Shown: piece after piece, positions 1 through 9,204 of the stretch
Numbering within the stretch: the first letter of the stretch is position 1
How the letters are laid out: each line of letters opens with the position of its first letter
From: Aequitasia blattaphilus
Lineage (GTDB): Bacteria; Bacillota; Clostridia; Lachnospirales; Lachnospiraceae
Direction: 5' to 3'
NCBI RefSeq assembly: GCF_024721305.1
Contig: NZ_JAMXOD010000001.1
Coordinates: 223,830-287,829 of the forward strand
DNA: 64,000 bases
Translations under genes and position numbers: made by a program
The notes under the pieces: generated by a model
Told to the model about the DNA's origin: nothing
The model's database searches: none
What the model saw: only the letters and a program-made list of their open reading frames with translations

Positions 1-2
1 AC

Positions 3-1742
3 GGCAGTAACGTATATACGGATCCGAAAGGAACGTTAGCTGAGGAGTGTGGCAATTATCTTATGTCTATGGGAAGGCGCGTGCTATCGCTAAATCTTGT
101 AGACATGAACCAGTCTTGCCGGTATAACCCTTTCCGGTATCTAAGGAAAGCCAGTGACGTGAATAAGCTTGTCACCAACTTAATGGCAAACACCACCCAA
201 GAGAATGCCAATCACTCAGACCCCTTTTGGGAAAAAGCGGAAAAGATGTATTTATCCAGTATCTTCTTTTACGTCTGGACAGAGTGCCCCCGAAAGGAAC
301 ATCGCCGGCTAGAAAATGGGGTAATTGAAAACGTGTATTTAGACCGTACCTTTCGCAGTGTGCTTCATCTACTAAACGAAGCAAAGGTAAATCATGACCC
401 TGAGGTTAAATCGCCTCTCGATGTCAGAATGAATAAGCTGGCAAGAGAAAAAGGAGAAAACCATCCGGCCGTTCGTAGCTATAGGCGCTGCGTAAGAGGA
501 GCAGGCGACACCGTTCGTAGTATTATCGTATCCGCTAATGCAAGGTTTGATCCCTTTGATAATGAGGAGCTACTGCGGATTCTTGATGGGGATGATATTG
601 ATTTACCATCCCTAGCAGCGGGATTTCATGGAAATACAGATATCAAAACCAGTCTCTTTTGTTGTATCCCCGATGACGACGATACCTATAACTTTATTCC
701 AGGGTTACTCTATACCCAGCTCTTTCAGGAGCTCTACCGACAAGCCAGGCTAAACGGTGGTAAGTGCCCCATACCGGTGGGCCTGTGGTTAGACGAATTC
801 GCCAATATCAAGATGCCCGCCGCCTTTGAAAAGATCCTAGCCACTTGTCGTAGTCGGGATATCTATTGTGCCATTCTTCTACAATCCTTAGCCCAGCTGA
901 AGGTTGCTTACCGAGAAGATAAGTGGGAAGGGGTCTATGGGAACTGCGATACCGTAGTGTTCTTAGGTGGTAATGAACCCTCGTCTCATAAGCACATGAG
1001 CGAGCAGGCAGGAGAAAAGACCATTGAAAAACGAAGCCAGGGAGAAAGCAAAGGTAGTCATGGATCGAGTAATGCCAACTACGATGTAATGGGGCGACGG
1101 CTAATCTTGCCAGAAGAAGTTTCTATGCTTAAGGATGAATGCCTAGTCCGGATAAAAGGAGAGTATTCTGTAAAGGATAAGAAGTGGGACTACTACGGTA
1201 AGCATAAGAAGATCCGGAGCCAGATTGTAGCCTTTGGCACCTTTTCTCAAGAGATTCAGATTGAAAGAGAAGAGGACCGACTGGTAACCAAGGAACTGAC
1301 AGAAGGGTTTACCCCTCTAGGAGAAAAAAGTAGAACCTATTATGAGCGTTGTCAAAAGAGCGGCGAGTCAGTGGAGTTATACGAAATAAGTAGGGAGTCT
1401 TTTCTGACCTATGATTTTTCAAAAAGCAAAAGTAAGACGGAAGCCCAGATGCTACTTTTCTTAAAAGGGGCTTACGACGAGAAATATGAGAAAAAGGAGA
1501 AATGGCTAGCTAAGGAAGAGCCTACCAAAGAACAGGTGATAAAGACTCCAGAGGATTTATTGGATTACGTGATTAGTGGCGCCTTTTCTAAAGAACAAAT
1601 GGAGGTTCTAGGAAGAGTTTCTTTAAAAAAGATTCCCTTCCAGAAACTAAAGCAGATTGCAAAGCCAGAGCTACCAGCAGAAAATATGGCTTTTGCTTTA
1701 AACCTATTAACCGAAATGGAGGATACATATGATTTTAATTGA
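3..1742 (+). CDS. VirD4/TraG-like type IV coupling protein, 5' partial
   Basis: The reading frame is open to the window edge and the upstream codons (VYTDPKGTLAEECG) match the region after the Walker A segment of TraG/VirD4 ATPases, so the true start and the P-loop lie outside the window; 579 codons remain. Visible landmarks are the YNPF block near residue 40, the Walker B-like GLWLDEFANI near residue 262 and the following ILLQSLAQLK segment. Coupling proteins are hexameric inner-membrane ATPases that hand the relaxase-DNA complex to the mating channel. The C-terminal ~180 residues are charged and element-specific. It starts a compact run of conjugation genes with the downstream PcfB-like gene. 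Family assignment is secure; the substrate relaxase is not in view. Confidence 0.9.
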   Translation, partial: GSNVYTDPKGTLAEECGNYLMSMGRRVLSLNLVDMNQSCRYNPFRYLRKASDVNKLVTNLMANTTQENANHSDPFWEKAEKMYLSSIFFYVWTECPRKEHRRLENGVIENVYLDRTFRSVLHLLNEAKVNHDPEVKSPLDVRMNKLAREKGENHPAVRSYRRCVRGAGDTVRSIIVSANARFDPFDNEELLRILDGDDIDLPSLAAGFHGNTDIKTSLFCCIPDDDDTYNFIPGLLYTQLFQELYRQARLNGGKCPIPVGLWLDEFANIKMPAAFEKILATCRSRDIYCAILLQSLAQLKVAYREDKWEGVYGNCDTVVFLGGNEPSSHKHMSEQAGEKTIEKRSQGESKGSHGSSNANYDVMGRRLILPEEVSMLKDECLVRIKGEYSVKDKKWDYYGKHKKIRSQIVAFGTFSQEIQIEREEDRLVTKELTEGFTPLGEKSRTYYERCQKSGESVELYEISRESFLTYDFSKSKSKTEAQMLLFLKGAYDEKYEKKEKWLAKEEPTKEQVIKTPEDLLDYVISGAFSKEQMEVLGRVSLKKIPFQKLKQIAKPELPAENMAFALNLLTEMEDTYDFN

Positions 1743-1845
1743 AATCAAGAAGGAAAACACCAGTGAAAAGAGAAAGTCAAATCTAGAGGCTTATTATCAA
1801 AACCTAAGAAAAAAGAACCGCAAAGGGGGAAAGAAGCATGTTTAA
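1729..1845 (+). CDS. Small 38-aa basic protein overlapping the coupling-protein gene
   Basis: A short ORF starts inside the last codons of the coupling-protein gene and ends 8 bases inside the next gene. A GGAGG motif sits about 6 bases before its ATG. The product is highly charged, rich in Lys and Arg (ending KKNRKGGKKHV), with a predicted helix in the middle. Overlap at both ends is typical of translationally coupled genes in conjugative elements. I do not recognise the family. It may be only a coupling peptide that keeps ribosomes moving into the DUF5688 gene. Confidence 0.45.
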   Translation: MILIEIKKENTSEKRKSNLEAYYQNLRKKNRKGGKKHV

Positions 1846-2788
1846 TCAGTTTGCAAAAGAGGTAGAAGAAAGGTTACAGGCGCATTTTGAAACCAATGGG
1901 CTAGATGTTCAGGTTCAACTAAATAGCGTTCTAAAAGTAAATGATGTTAATCGCCAAGGTATCATTATTAAACCAGAAGATAGTAAGGTGGCGCCGATTA
2001 TCTACTTAGAAGAATTTTATGAAGACGTTCAAGACGGTAGCAAAGATATGGACAGGGTTATTGATGAACTTGTGGGCATCTATGAAGAGAACCGTGCTAT
2101 GCGCGGACAGATCCACCTCGAGAATATCTTCTCCTTTAATCAGATCAAGAATGAACTTACTCTTTGCGTAGTCAACACGGCCAAGAATCAGGAGATGTTA
2201 AATGAAATCCCTTATGTGGAAATGGATGATTTATCAGCCTTTTGTAGAATCCCTATGATAAATAGTGAAGAGCAGCGGGGATTTATGAAGGTTACCTATG
2301 AACTACTAGATGCTTGGAACGTGGACTTTAACGAAGTCTATGACATGGCTATTTCCAATACCCATAACTTTAATGACTTTCGACTATATAGCATGGAAGA
2401 CATTATTGGTGAAATGATGGGAAACGGAGCACCCCAAAACCTGCTTAATAAAGAGATGCACGAGAATGAGGGCATGTTTGTCTTAACCAATGAACCGAAA
2501 GTAAATGGCGCCACAGCGCTATTACGTCCAGACATTATGGAACAGGTTTCGGCAGTACTAGGCGGGGATTATTACATTTTACCTTCGTCCTTGCATGAAA
2601 CGATTTGTATCCGTAAAGAAGGAGCACCACCAGCGGCCGAGCTAGGTGAAATGGTGCGGGAAATTAATGCGACTCAAGTAGACGTGGAGGATCGCTTAAG
2701 CGATCATATCTATGCCTACGATAGTAGGGAAAAGAAGCTTCATTCAGTAAGAGAATCCTTCTTACCACTAAAAGAACACAGCTTATAA
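1838..2788 (+). CDS. DUF5688-family protein
   Basis: A 316-residue soluble acidic protein with no signal peptide or membrane segment. Its opening (FNQFAKEVEERLQ), the IIYLEEFYED block and the later VLGGDYYILPSSLHE segment fit the DUF5688 family, which is common in conjugative elements of gut Clostridia and has no known function. The start at 1838 has GGGGGAAAGAAGC upstream and overlaps the preceding small ORF by 8 bases. A hairpin follows directly, so it may end one transcription unit. Position between the coupling protein and the PcfB-like gene suggests an accessory role in transfer or element biology; this is inference from context only. Confidence 0.7.
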   Translation: MFNQFAKEVEERLQAHFETNGLDVQVQLNSVLKVNDVNRQGIIIKPEDSKVAPIIYLEEFYEDVQDGSKDMDRVIDELVGIYEENRAMRGQIHLENIFSFNQIKNELTLCVVNTAKNQEMLNEIPYVEMDDLSAFCRIPMINSEEQRGFMKVTYELLDAWNVDFNEVYDMAISNTHNFNDFRLYSMEDIIGEMMGNGAPQNLLNKEMHENEGMFVLTNEPKVNGATALLRPDIMEQVSAVLGGDYYILPSSLHETICIRKEGAPPAAELGEMVREINATQVDVEDRLSDHIYAYDSREKKLHSVRESFLPLKEHSL

Positions 2789-2794
2789 AGAGAG

Positions 2795-2826
2795 GCCCGG
2801 GAGCTTGGATGCTTCCGGGCTTATTT
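2795..2826 (+). terminator. Hairpin after DUF5688 gene
   Basis: GCCCGGGAGC and GCTTCCGGGC form a 10-bp stem with one G-T wobble around a 6-nt loop, followed by TTATTT. The T-tract is weak, so this may be a partial terminator or an mRNA-stabilising hairpin between two conjugation genes. Confidence 0.6.
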
Positions 2827-2855
2827 AGTGATGAAAAAGAAAGGAGCAAAGAGCA

Positions 2856-4046
2856 ATGAGTGATGTAAGCGATACCATGCAGATTGTAAGTCTTGCAGGG
2901 CATGGAGCCTTCATTTTAGGAAAAGTAAGTGTAGAAGTCATTCAGTTTTTCATGCGGCTGGCACTGACCAAGCGCCAACAAAACATGCGCTTAAAGTATG
3001 GGGAAATGACTTTAGATAAGCTAATGGAAAAGCAAGCCCTAATGGGAGACCAAGCGGTAGTGTTTCAGGTAAAGGTAACAAATGAAAAAGAACTAAGTAG
3101 CGTAAAAGAAGAACTGACCAAGAGAGGAATTACCTTTTCCCAGCTATTTGACTTTAATTTAGAGGATAATTTCACTCAGTTTTACAGCAGTGCCTCCGAT
3201 AGCCCGAAGCTAAACGCCTACTTTAAAGCCCATGAAGAGTTAATGGCCGGGGCCATCAAGATGGAAGACTACTTTAAGTCGGCACCGGAGAAGGATAAGC
3301 AGGCAATTAAGGAAGAGGTAGCAAAACATTTAAATACTAAAAAAAAGTCCAATGTGCCGACAGCCCTTAAGTACCTTGTTAAGCAGGAAGAGTATGTGAA
3401 AAACCAGGAGCTAGAAGAACGTTTTGCCCATCTCTTGTTTAAGCATCCGAAAGAAGAAGGACATCTGATTGCGATTCCCAGTGATGAGGTTATAAATCAG
3501 GGAGAGGACTTTTTGCTTTTACTAGAGCCTACCGACGAATATCCGATTTTATCTAAAGAGGGACAGATACTTGAACGTAGACTAGGGAAGGATATTTATC
3601 TGGCATTTGAGCGAGAAGAATTCTTGCAGCTAGAAAAGCTATCACCAGAAGAACGAAGAGACCTTGCGGAAGCCAAACGACTAAAAGTGGCAGAGCTTTA
3701 TCAAGCAGAGCGGAAGAAAGAAGGCGCCTTTGAAGTTTCTTTTCCTGTCCGTGACCGAGTAAGCGAGACCGCTTATAGCCTCGAGTTTCTAGTACCAGGA
3801 AGAGGGGAGCGCACAACCATGGAGCTACCAAAGGACCGGCTAAAGAAAAGTAAAGACGGGAAATTCTATCAGGCGGTTTTAAATCGCGAGGAATTATTAG
3901 ACGTACGTGTCTTAGGGTACCCAGTTGAAGCATACGGAAAAGATATGGAAGAACATTTTGAACTATTAGGAACGGAAACAGGAATAGGAGAGAAAATAAC
4001 TGTCAAAGAAAGGAGAAGTCATGAAAGAACTAGAAGTAGTAAATGA
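2856..4046 (+). CDS. PcfB/DUF3801-like conjugation protein
   Basis: A 396-residue protein whose N-terminal ~160 residues fit the PcfB/DUF3801 family (LAGHGAFILGK, AxLTKRQQNMRLKYGEM, MEDYFKSAPEKDKQAI). PcfB of plasmid pCF10 is an accessory factor found next to the VirD4-like protein PcfC, which agrees with the coupling protein upstream here. The remaining ~230 residues are longer than PcfB and highly charged; I recognise no domain in them. A good site (AAAGGAGC) precedes the ATG at 2856. Probable role: binding relaxosome or coupling protein during DNA processing. The family call is good, the role of the C-terminal extension unknown. Confidence 0.75.
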   Translation: MSDVSDTMQIVSLAGHGAFILGKVSVEVIQFFMRLALTKRQQNMRLKYGEMTLDKLMEKQALMGDQAVVFQVKVTNEKELSSVKEELTKRGITFSQLFDFNLEDNFTQFYSSASDSPKLNAYFKAHEELMAGAIKMEDYFKSAPEKDKQAIKEEVAKHLNTKKKSNVPTALKYLVKQEEYVKNQELEERFAHLLFKHPKEEGHLIAIPSDEVINQGEDFLLLLEPTDEYPILSKEGQILERRLGKDIYLAFEREEFLQLEKLSPEERRDLAEAKRLKVAELYQAERKKEGAFEVSFPVRDRVSETAYSLEFLVPGRGERTTMELPKDRLKKSKDGKFYQAVLNREELLDVRVLGYPVEAYGKDMEEHFELLGTETGIGEKITVKERRSHERTRSSK

Positions 4047-4137
4047 AAAGGAACTGAGAGAACGCATTGAAAAACTGGTAGATAATCAGGTATTAATCGT
4101 GGAACTAGAAAGGAGTGATGATGACGATGAACAATGA
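4021..4137 (+). CDS. Small 38-aa acidic protein
   Basis: A short ORF starts within the end of the PcfB-like gene and overlaps the start of the RadC-like gene. AAAGGAGAAGTC precedes its ATG, a better site than chance. The product is charged (KELEVVNEKELRERIEKL, then an acidic SDDDDE tail). Like the ORF at 1729 it is exactly 38 residues and bridges two genes. Function unknown; it may serve mainly to couple translation. Confidence 0.4.
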   Translation: MKELEVVNEKELRERIEKLVDNQVLIVELERSDDDDEQ

Positions 4138-4642
4138 ATTAGATTTAGTAGCGGTCCGCCTAATAAAAGAAAAGACCTATTATAGCGATGCGCCTGTTAA
4201 CAGCCCACAAGCGGTGGTAGATTTTTTGAAACAGGAGTTATCTACTTATGACCGGGAAGTGATGTGTGTAGTGAATCTTTCAACTAAGTGTGACGTTATC
4301 AATTTGAACTTTGTAAGCATGGGCACAATAAATTCCGCTGTGATTGAGATGCGAGAGCTCTTTAAAGCCAGCATCTTAAGCAACGCAGCTAGTATTGTCT
4401 GTTGCCATAACCACCCCTCAGGAGATCCTACCCCCAGTAAAGAGGATATAAAACTCACAGAACGGATAGGCCTATCAGGAAAGCTACTTGGCATAGAACT
4501 ATTGGACCACATTATTATTGGTAGGGGAAATATGCCTTACTACAGTATGTTAGAGGAAGACGTATTGCCCGTAGGGAATATGGAGGTGTTTAAAAGAGAG
4601 GTCTCCAAAATAAAGGGGAGTAATCGTGAGCAAATGTTATAA
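4121..4642 (+). CDS. RadC-like JAB/MPN domain protein
   Basis: This protein of about 173 residues is essentially one RadC/JAB domain. The metal-binding signature HNHPSGDPTPSKED is intact, followed by LLGIELLDHIIIG, the family's usual ending. RadC-type JAMM proteins are common on conjugative elements and phages. Their molecular role is unsettled: a link to recombination and repair is often assumed, but the fold is that of metallo-isopeptidases. ATGs at 4118, 4121 and 4127 compete; AAGGAG at 4110-4115 best fits 4121 or 4127. It is the last plus-strand gene of the conjugation block, followed by two hairpins and a convergent regulator gene. Confidence 0.85.
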   Translation: MTMNNELDLVAVRLIKEKTYYSDAPVNSPQAVVDFLKQELSTYDREVMCVVNLSTKCDVINLNFVSMGTINSAVIEMRELFKASILSNAASIVCCHNHPSGDPTPSKEDIKLTERIGLSGKLLGIELLDHIIIGRGNMPYYSMLEEDVLPVGNMEVFKREVSKIKGSNREQML

Positions 4643-4708
4643 AGAAACGATTTATATAATATGTAAGTCAGAGAAGAGAGTTATTTGTAAATATCATGAT
4701 TTTATATT

Positions 4709-4743
4709 AGCCATGGTCAGATATAGTCTTACTGGCCATGGCT
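4709..4743 (+). terminator. Hairpin downstream of the radC-like gene
   Basis: AGCCATGGTCAG pairs with CTGGCCATGGCT (12 bp, one G-T wobble) around an 11-nt loop, followed by TTTAAAAAGTTT. It likely ends the conjugation transcript. Confidence 0.5.
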
Positions 4744-4766
4744 TTAAAAAGTTTCACACTCTCAAA

Positions 4767-4810
4767 AAATAGCCAAGCACAGAAGTTTTCTGATCTTGGC
4801 TATTTCTAGT
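4767..4810. terminator. Bidirectional terminator between convergent genes
   Basis: AAATAGCCAAG and CTTGGCTATTT form a perfect 11-bp stem with A-rich sequence on one side and T-rich on the other. It lies between the plus-strand conjugation genes and the minus-strand GntR gene and could serve both. Apart from the two hairpins, nothing else is visible between 4643 and 4886. Confidence 0.65.
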
Positions 4811-4886
4811 TTATTTGAAAATAAAAAGCTATCATATAACGAATTTCCATATAGTATGGAATATGGCAAACAAGACTTTAACTATC

Positions 4887-5591
4887 TTACCTAGCAAATA
4901 GTGTTTCTAAAATGTCTAGAGGAAATTTAAAATCAGATTCAGATACATTACTAGAATCTAATCTACGTTTAATGGAATTCATATAGTGATCAGCAATAAC
5001 TTCACAAATAGCAGTTGTATCGTTGCTGCGATATACATCATATAATTTGCTATGAACTTTATATTGCCATCCTGCAAGAGTTTTACTATCTTGTGTCTCT
5101 ACTGAACAACTTAGAATAGTTGCATAATCTAAATCGTTCCACGCCTTAATTAAGCGAGGCATACCGGTCTCTTTAATCATTGCTCCATGAAACAAATTGT
5201 CATAAGTGATAATATCGTTAAAACTGTCCTCATTCATAGTTTCCATTAAACGTAATATGCGTTTCATTTCTTTAAGAGCACTGTCAGGAATAATTCCATT
5301 AAATGATTTAACGGCAATTAATTCGTATGTCCCACGTAGAAGATATGCTTCAAACACATCTTCTAAGGTGATTTCTTTGACTGAACAACCCATATTACGG
5401 GTGTATTCAACTAGCCCTTCTTGTTCAAGTTGTCGAAAGGCTTCACGAATCGGCCCCCTACTAACGCCAAATTCTTCGGAAATTTCTTGCTCAATAATTC
5501 GCATACCAGGCTCTAGTTCGTGACTAATTATTTTTTCGCGGATCGCATCAACAACGCTTTCACGGAGAGTGCGATATTTTATTTCCCCCAT
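4887..5591 (-). CDS. GntR-family (FadR/FCD) transcriptional regulator
   Basis: A 234-residue regulator with an N-terminal winged helix-turn-helix (RIIEQEISEEFGVSRGPIREAF, residues ~32-53, broken by no gaps) and an all-helical FCD ligand domain after residue ~85. FCD regulators bind small organic acids or related metabolites through a metal site. It is transcribed away from the aminopeptidase/peptide-transporter pair, with 185 bases between the starts, the usual layout for a local repressor. A perfect palindrome over the presumed start site of the divergent promoter is a candidate operator. The inducer is unknown; a dipeptide, amino acid or derived acid would fit the neighbours. Confidence 0.85.
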   Translation of the reverse strand: MGEIKYRTLRESVVDAIREKIISHELEPGMRIIEQEISEEFGVSRGPIREAFRQLEQEGLVEYTRNMGCSVKEITLEDVFEAYLLRGTYELIAVKSFNGIIPDSALKEMKRILRLMETMNEDSFNDIITYDNLFHGAMIKETGMPRLIKAWNDLDYATILSCSVETQDSKTLAGWQYKVHSKLYDVYRSNDTTAICEVIADHYMNSIKRRLDSSNVSESDFKFPLDILETLFAR

Positions 5592-5711
5592 ATCATCGTC
5601 CCTTTACTGTGTATTTGGAAATATCAACAAATTTATTTTAGCACAGTAAAATTGAATGGTAAACACTCCTAGTAAAAACAATATTAATTAATGAAAAATC
5701 ACTATAAAGCA

Positions 5712-5749
5712 TTGACATACGATATAGTTTAATGTAAATTGTTAACAAT
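5712..5749 (+). promoter_or_regulatory. Promoter and candidate GntR operator for the aminopeptidase gene
   Basis: TTGACA at 5712-5717 and TAAATT at 5735-5740 are spaced by 17 bases. The -10 runs into the perfect 12-bp palindrome ATTGTTAACAAT (5738-5749), which would cover the transcription start. A repressor there would block RNA polymerase, and the divergent GntR protein is the obvious candidate. Promoter elements are seen; the operator role is inferred. Confidence 0.6.
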
Positions 5750-5776
5750 CAACAATAAAAGAAAAGGAGATAAGAT

Positions 5777-7570
5777 ATGTTGGAAGTTGCGGATCGCATT
5801 CGGAAACTGCGAGAGCTTATGAAAGAAGCAGAAATTGATTTCTACATTGTTCCTACTGCTGATTTTCATCAAAGTGAGTATGTAGGTGAGTATTTCAAAG
5901 CTAGGAAGTTTATGACAGGATTTACAGGCTCTGCTGGAACGATAGTTGTTTCTCGTGAAGAGGTAGGACTTTGGGTGGATGGCAGATATTTTATTCAAGC
6001 TGCTAACCAAATCAAGGGAGCGCCGATAACACTTTTTAAAATGGGAGAACCTGGAGTACCTACAATTAATGAATATCTGGAGACTAAGCTTAAAGAAGGC
6101 GAAAAATTAGGCTTTGATGGCCGAGTAGTATCTATGAGTGAAGGCCTTGAATATGAAAAAATAGTTCAAAACAAGAAAGGCCATATTGTAAGTGGCCAAG
6201 ATTTGGTGGATAAAGTATGGGAAAATCGCCCACCAATCAGTGAAGAAGTAGCATTTGCGTTAGATGAGAAATACACTGGTGAATCTGTTTCGTCTAAGCT
6301 AAAACGTATTCGTAAGAAAATGTCAGAGAACAAGGCAGATGCTCATATTTTAAACACAATAGATGATATTTGTTGGACATTAAATATTAGAGGAAACGAT
6401 ATTGAATTTTTCCCGCTTGTACTATCATATGGAATTATTTATATGGGACATATGGATTTGTATATTGATGAAAAGAAGCTAGATTCACGAATGAAAGAGA
6501 AGTTAAAAAAAGAAAACATTTTCTTGCACCCTTATAACTCTTTTTATGAAGCTGTAAAAAATATTGCGGAAGGCAAAAGTGTAATGCTTGACCCTGCAAA
6601 AATTAATTACGCGACTTTCAATAATATTCCTAGAGGGGTTGAGAAAGTTGAAGAAAACAATCCTGAAATATTATTTAAGTCTATGAAAAATGAGGTAGAA
6701 GTTGAAAATATCAGGCAAGCACAGATCAAGGATAGCGTATGCTATGTTAAATTCATGAAATGGCTTAAGGAAAATTATGAAAAGGGTGATATTACTGAAT
6801 TAAGTGCCTCTGCGAAGCTGGATGAATTAAGAAATGAGCAAAAGAACTATATTAGGCCAAGTTTTGCACCTATATGCGCGTATGGTCCCCATAGTGCAAG
6901 TCCACATTATGAATCAAGCCCAAAAACAGATGTAGTATTAGAAGCGGGTAATTTTTTCTTGGCAGATACAGGAGCGGGATTTTTAGAAGGCTCAACGGAT
7001 ATTACAAGAACTTATGCTTTGGGAGAGGTAAGCCAGGATAAAAAGGAAGACTTCACTTTAGTTGCCGTAAGTAACTTGCGTCTTGCTAGTGCTAAATTTT
7101 TATATGGCTCAACGGGAATGGTTTTAGATATCTTAGCTCGAAAGCCGTTTTGGGATCGTAACATTAATTTTAACCATGGTACAGGACATGGTGTGGGATA
7201 CCTTCTTGGAATACACGAGGGGCCATCGGGTTTTAGATGGAATTTTAGAAGTCATGAATCTCATCAATTAGAAGCGGGAATGGTAATAACAAATGAGCCG
7301 GGAATCTATTATGAAGGTTCTCATGGAGTGCGCTTGGAAAATGAATTACTTGTATGTAATGGGGAAAAGAATGAATATGGCCAATTCATGTATCTAGAGC
7401 CAATTACATACATACCCTTTGATATAGAAGCAATAGAACCAAAAATAATGACACAAGAAGATAAAACACTACTAAATGATTATCACAAATTGGTATTTGA
7501 AAAAATATCACCATTTTTAGATGAAGAAGAGAAGGTATGGCTTGAGAAATTTACAAGAGAAGTCGAGTAG
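5777..7570 (+). CDS. pepP: Xaa-Pro aminopeptidase, M24B family
   Basis: A 597-residue cytoplasmic metallopeptidase that removes an N-terminal residue preceding proline. Layout: two creatinase-like N domains (residues ~1-300), the pita-bread M24 catalytic domain (~315-535) and a C-terminal extension, as in long eukaryote-type Xaa-Pro aminopeptidases. Metal ligands are visible: Asp in LADTGAG (~396) and STDITRT (~407), His in NHGTGHGVGY (~468), Glu in NEPGIYYEG (~506) and RLENE (~520). A strong site (AAAAGGAGAT) precedes the ATG. Twelve bases separate it from a peptide-transporter gene, so the pair probably imports and trims proline-containing peptides. Function is secure at family level; the exact peptide preference is unknown. 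Confidence 0.9.
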   Translation: MLEVADRIRKLRELMKEAEIDFYIVPTADFHQSEYVGEYFKARKFMTGFTGSAGTIVVSREEVGLWVDGRYFIQAANQIKGAPITLFKMGEPGVPTINEYLETKLKEGEKLGFDGRVVSMSEGLEYEKIVQNKKGHIVSGQDLVDKVWENRPPISEEVAFALDEKYTGESVSSKLKRIRKKMSENKADAHILNTIDDICWTLNIRGNDIEFFPLVLSYGIIYMGHMDLYIDEKKLDSRMKEKLKKENIFLHPYNSFYEAVKNIAEGKSVMLDPAKINYATFNNIPRGVEKVEENNPEILFKSMKNEVEVENIRQAQIKDSVCYVKFMKWLKENYEKGDITELSASAKLDELRNEQKNYIRPSFAPICAYGPHSASPHYESSPKTDVVLEAGNFFLADTGAGFLEGSTDITRTYALGEVSQDKKEDFTLVAVSNLRLASAKFLYGSTGMVLDILARKPFWDRNINFNHGTGHGVGYLLGIHEGPSGFRWNFRSHESHQLEAGMVITNEPGIYYEGSHGVRLENELLVCNGEKNEYGQFMYLEPITYIPFDIEAIEPKIMTQEDKTLLNDYHKLVFEKISPFLDEEEKVWLEKFTREVE

Positions 7571-7582
7571 GAGGGAATTAAA

Positions 7583-8944
7583 ATGAAGACTAAAGAAAGA
7601 AAATACCCGTTGGGATTTTGGATGTGTGCGGGCACAGAAATATTCGAGAGGCTTGCATATTATTTAGGAAGATCTCTAATATTGATTTTTGTAACAACTG
7701 CGGTAGTAAATGGTGGATTAGGGTTAAGCGATTCGGTTGGGGCTAAATTACAAGCGAACTTGACAGCGTTTGCATATTTAGGGCCGGTACTAGGAGGAGT
7801 AATTGTAGATAGATTTATCGGGGCAAGATATACTACTCCTATAGGTATGGTGCTGGTCGGAATAGGCTATTACATGGGAGCGTTAGCCAAAGGTCCTGGT
7901 ATGATATATGCTATGATTGTATGCGTAAGTTTAGGCCTTGGTTTATTTAGGACTGCGCCTCTTATCGGAAGAATCATTGGAGACAACAGCAAAATGGATT
8001 CAGCTTTTTCTATACGCTACACTTTAGTTAATGTTGGGGCGTTCATTGGAACCTTCTTAGTTGGGATCCTTTATAAAGATGTATTTGCGAAAGATGGTGT
8101 TTTAGGGTTTGCTCCATGCTTTAAGTTAGCTGCACTTGCCATGTTTGTGGGAGCGGTTTGGTTTATGATTGCTACAAGGTTTATGGGAGACGTAGGTAAA
8201 AAACCGTTTAAAATGGAAAAGACGGAAGAAGAGCTAGAAGAAGAAGCAAAACAAAAGGCATTAGATAAAGAATTAAAGAAAATGCCAATGACTACAATTG
8301 AGAAAAAACGTATTGGAGCAATTGTATTGGTGTCGGCATTTTCAATCGTTTTCTGGATATTCTGGTATTTAGCATATCTTCCAGTATATTATCACTGGGC
8401 AGAAAATATGAATTGGGTAGTAGCGGGATACGAAGTTCCGGCTACATGGTTTGATGCGGCGAATTCAATATTCTGTGTAATACTTGGGCCGATTACGGCA
8501 AAACTGTGGACAGTTTTAGCTGCAAGGCCACAAGGGGATATGAGCTTATTTAGAAAAACTGGATTAGGAATAGGGATACTTGGGCTTGGGTACGTATTCT
8601 TTGCAGTGATTGAAATAACTCGAGGAAATGGAAAACCAAGCGTTTTATTACTAATAATATTCGCATTCTTATTAACACTAGGAGAAATGTTCTTCTCACC
8701 ACTTGGACATTCATTCATTAGTAAGTATTCGCCTAGCCGTTATTTAGGAGTCATGATATCTGTATGGGGAATCGCCACATTTATCGCTGGAAAAAGCTAT
8801 GGCAATGTTTATGAGTTTGCTTTCGGAGGCAATTTTAAATTTTCATCAGCCTGCATTGTAATTGCTATAGTGGCATTTGTTTCAGCTCTAATACTGTTTG
8901 CTTTAGATAAAAGATTATCTGGATTAGTAGAGAAGGAACAATAA
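7583..8944 (+). CDS. POT/PTR-family proton-coupled peptide transporter
   Basis: A 453-residue, multi-pass membrane protein of the major facilitator type. The POT signature ExxERxxYY is present near residue 14 as EIFERLAYYLGR; here Leu replaces the usual Phe. About 12 hydrophobic segments surround a charged central loop (residues ~210-240, rich in Glu and Lys). POT carriers import di- and tripeptides with protons. It sits in one operon with the upstream aminopeptidase, matching import followed by hydrolysis. It is shorter than many bacterial members (~480-500). GGAGGGAATTAAA precedes the ATG. A hairpin terminator follows. Confidence 0.85.
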   Translation: MKTKERKYPLGFWMCAGTEIFERLAYYLGRSLILIFVTTAVVNGGLGLSDSVGAKLQANLTAFAYLGPVLGGVIVDRFIGARYTTPIGMVLVGIGYYMGALAKGPGMIYAMIVCVSLGLGLFRTAPLIGRIIGDNSKMDSAFSIRYTLVNVGAFIGTFLVGILYKDVFAKDGVLGFAPCFKLAALAMFVGAVWFMIATRFMGDVGKKPFKMEKTEEELEEEAKQKALDKELKKMPMTTIEKKRIGAIVLVSAFSIVFWIFWYLAYLPVYYHWAENMNWVVAGYEVPATWFDAANSIFCVILGPITAKLWTVLAARPQGDMSLFRKTGLGIGILGLGYVFFAVIEITRGNGKPSVLLLIIFAFLLTLGEMFFSPLGHSFISKYSPSRYLGVMISVWGIATFIAGKSYGNVYEFAFGGNFKFSSACIVIAIVAFVSALILFALDKRLSGLVEKEQ

Positions 8945-8963
8945 GTAGAAAAACAATTATAAA

Positions 8964-9012
8964 AAGAGGTCCTGGGTACGTGCTTATGAAGTAGATATCC
9001 AGGATCTTTAAT
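8964..9012 (+). terminator. Terminator after the peptide-transporter gene
   Basis: AGAGGTCCTGG pairs with CCAGGATCTTT (one G-T wobble) around a 22-nt loop, followed by a short T/A-rich stretch. Confidence 0.55.
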
Positions 9013-9204
9013 AAATATAGGCTCTGCCATTTTAGTTTTATGAAAGACAAAGAGTAGTCAAATGATTGCTCTTTTTTAATGCTTTTAAATGGTCGTTTGT
9101 GTGAAAATTGGTAAACGTCAAATCATCCGCCTAGTAGTTTTCTGAGTTTTGTGGCATACTTGAAAAAATTCCAAAAACTAACAGTTTTTTCGAGGAGGAT
9201 TGCG

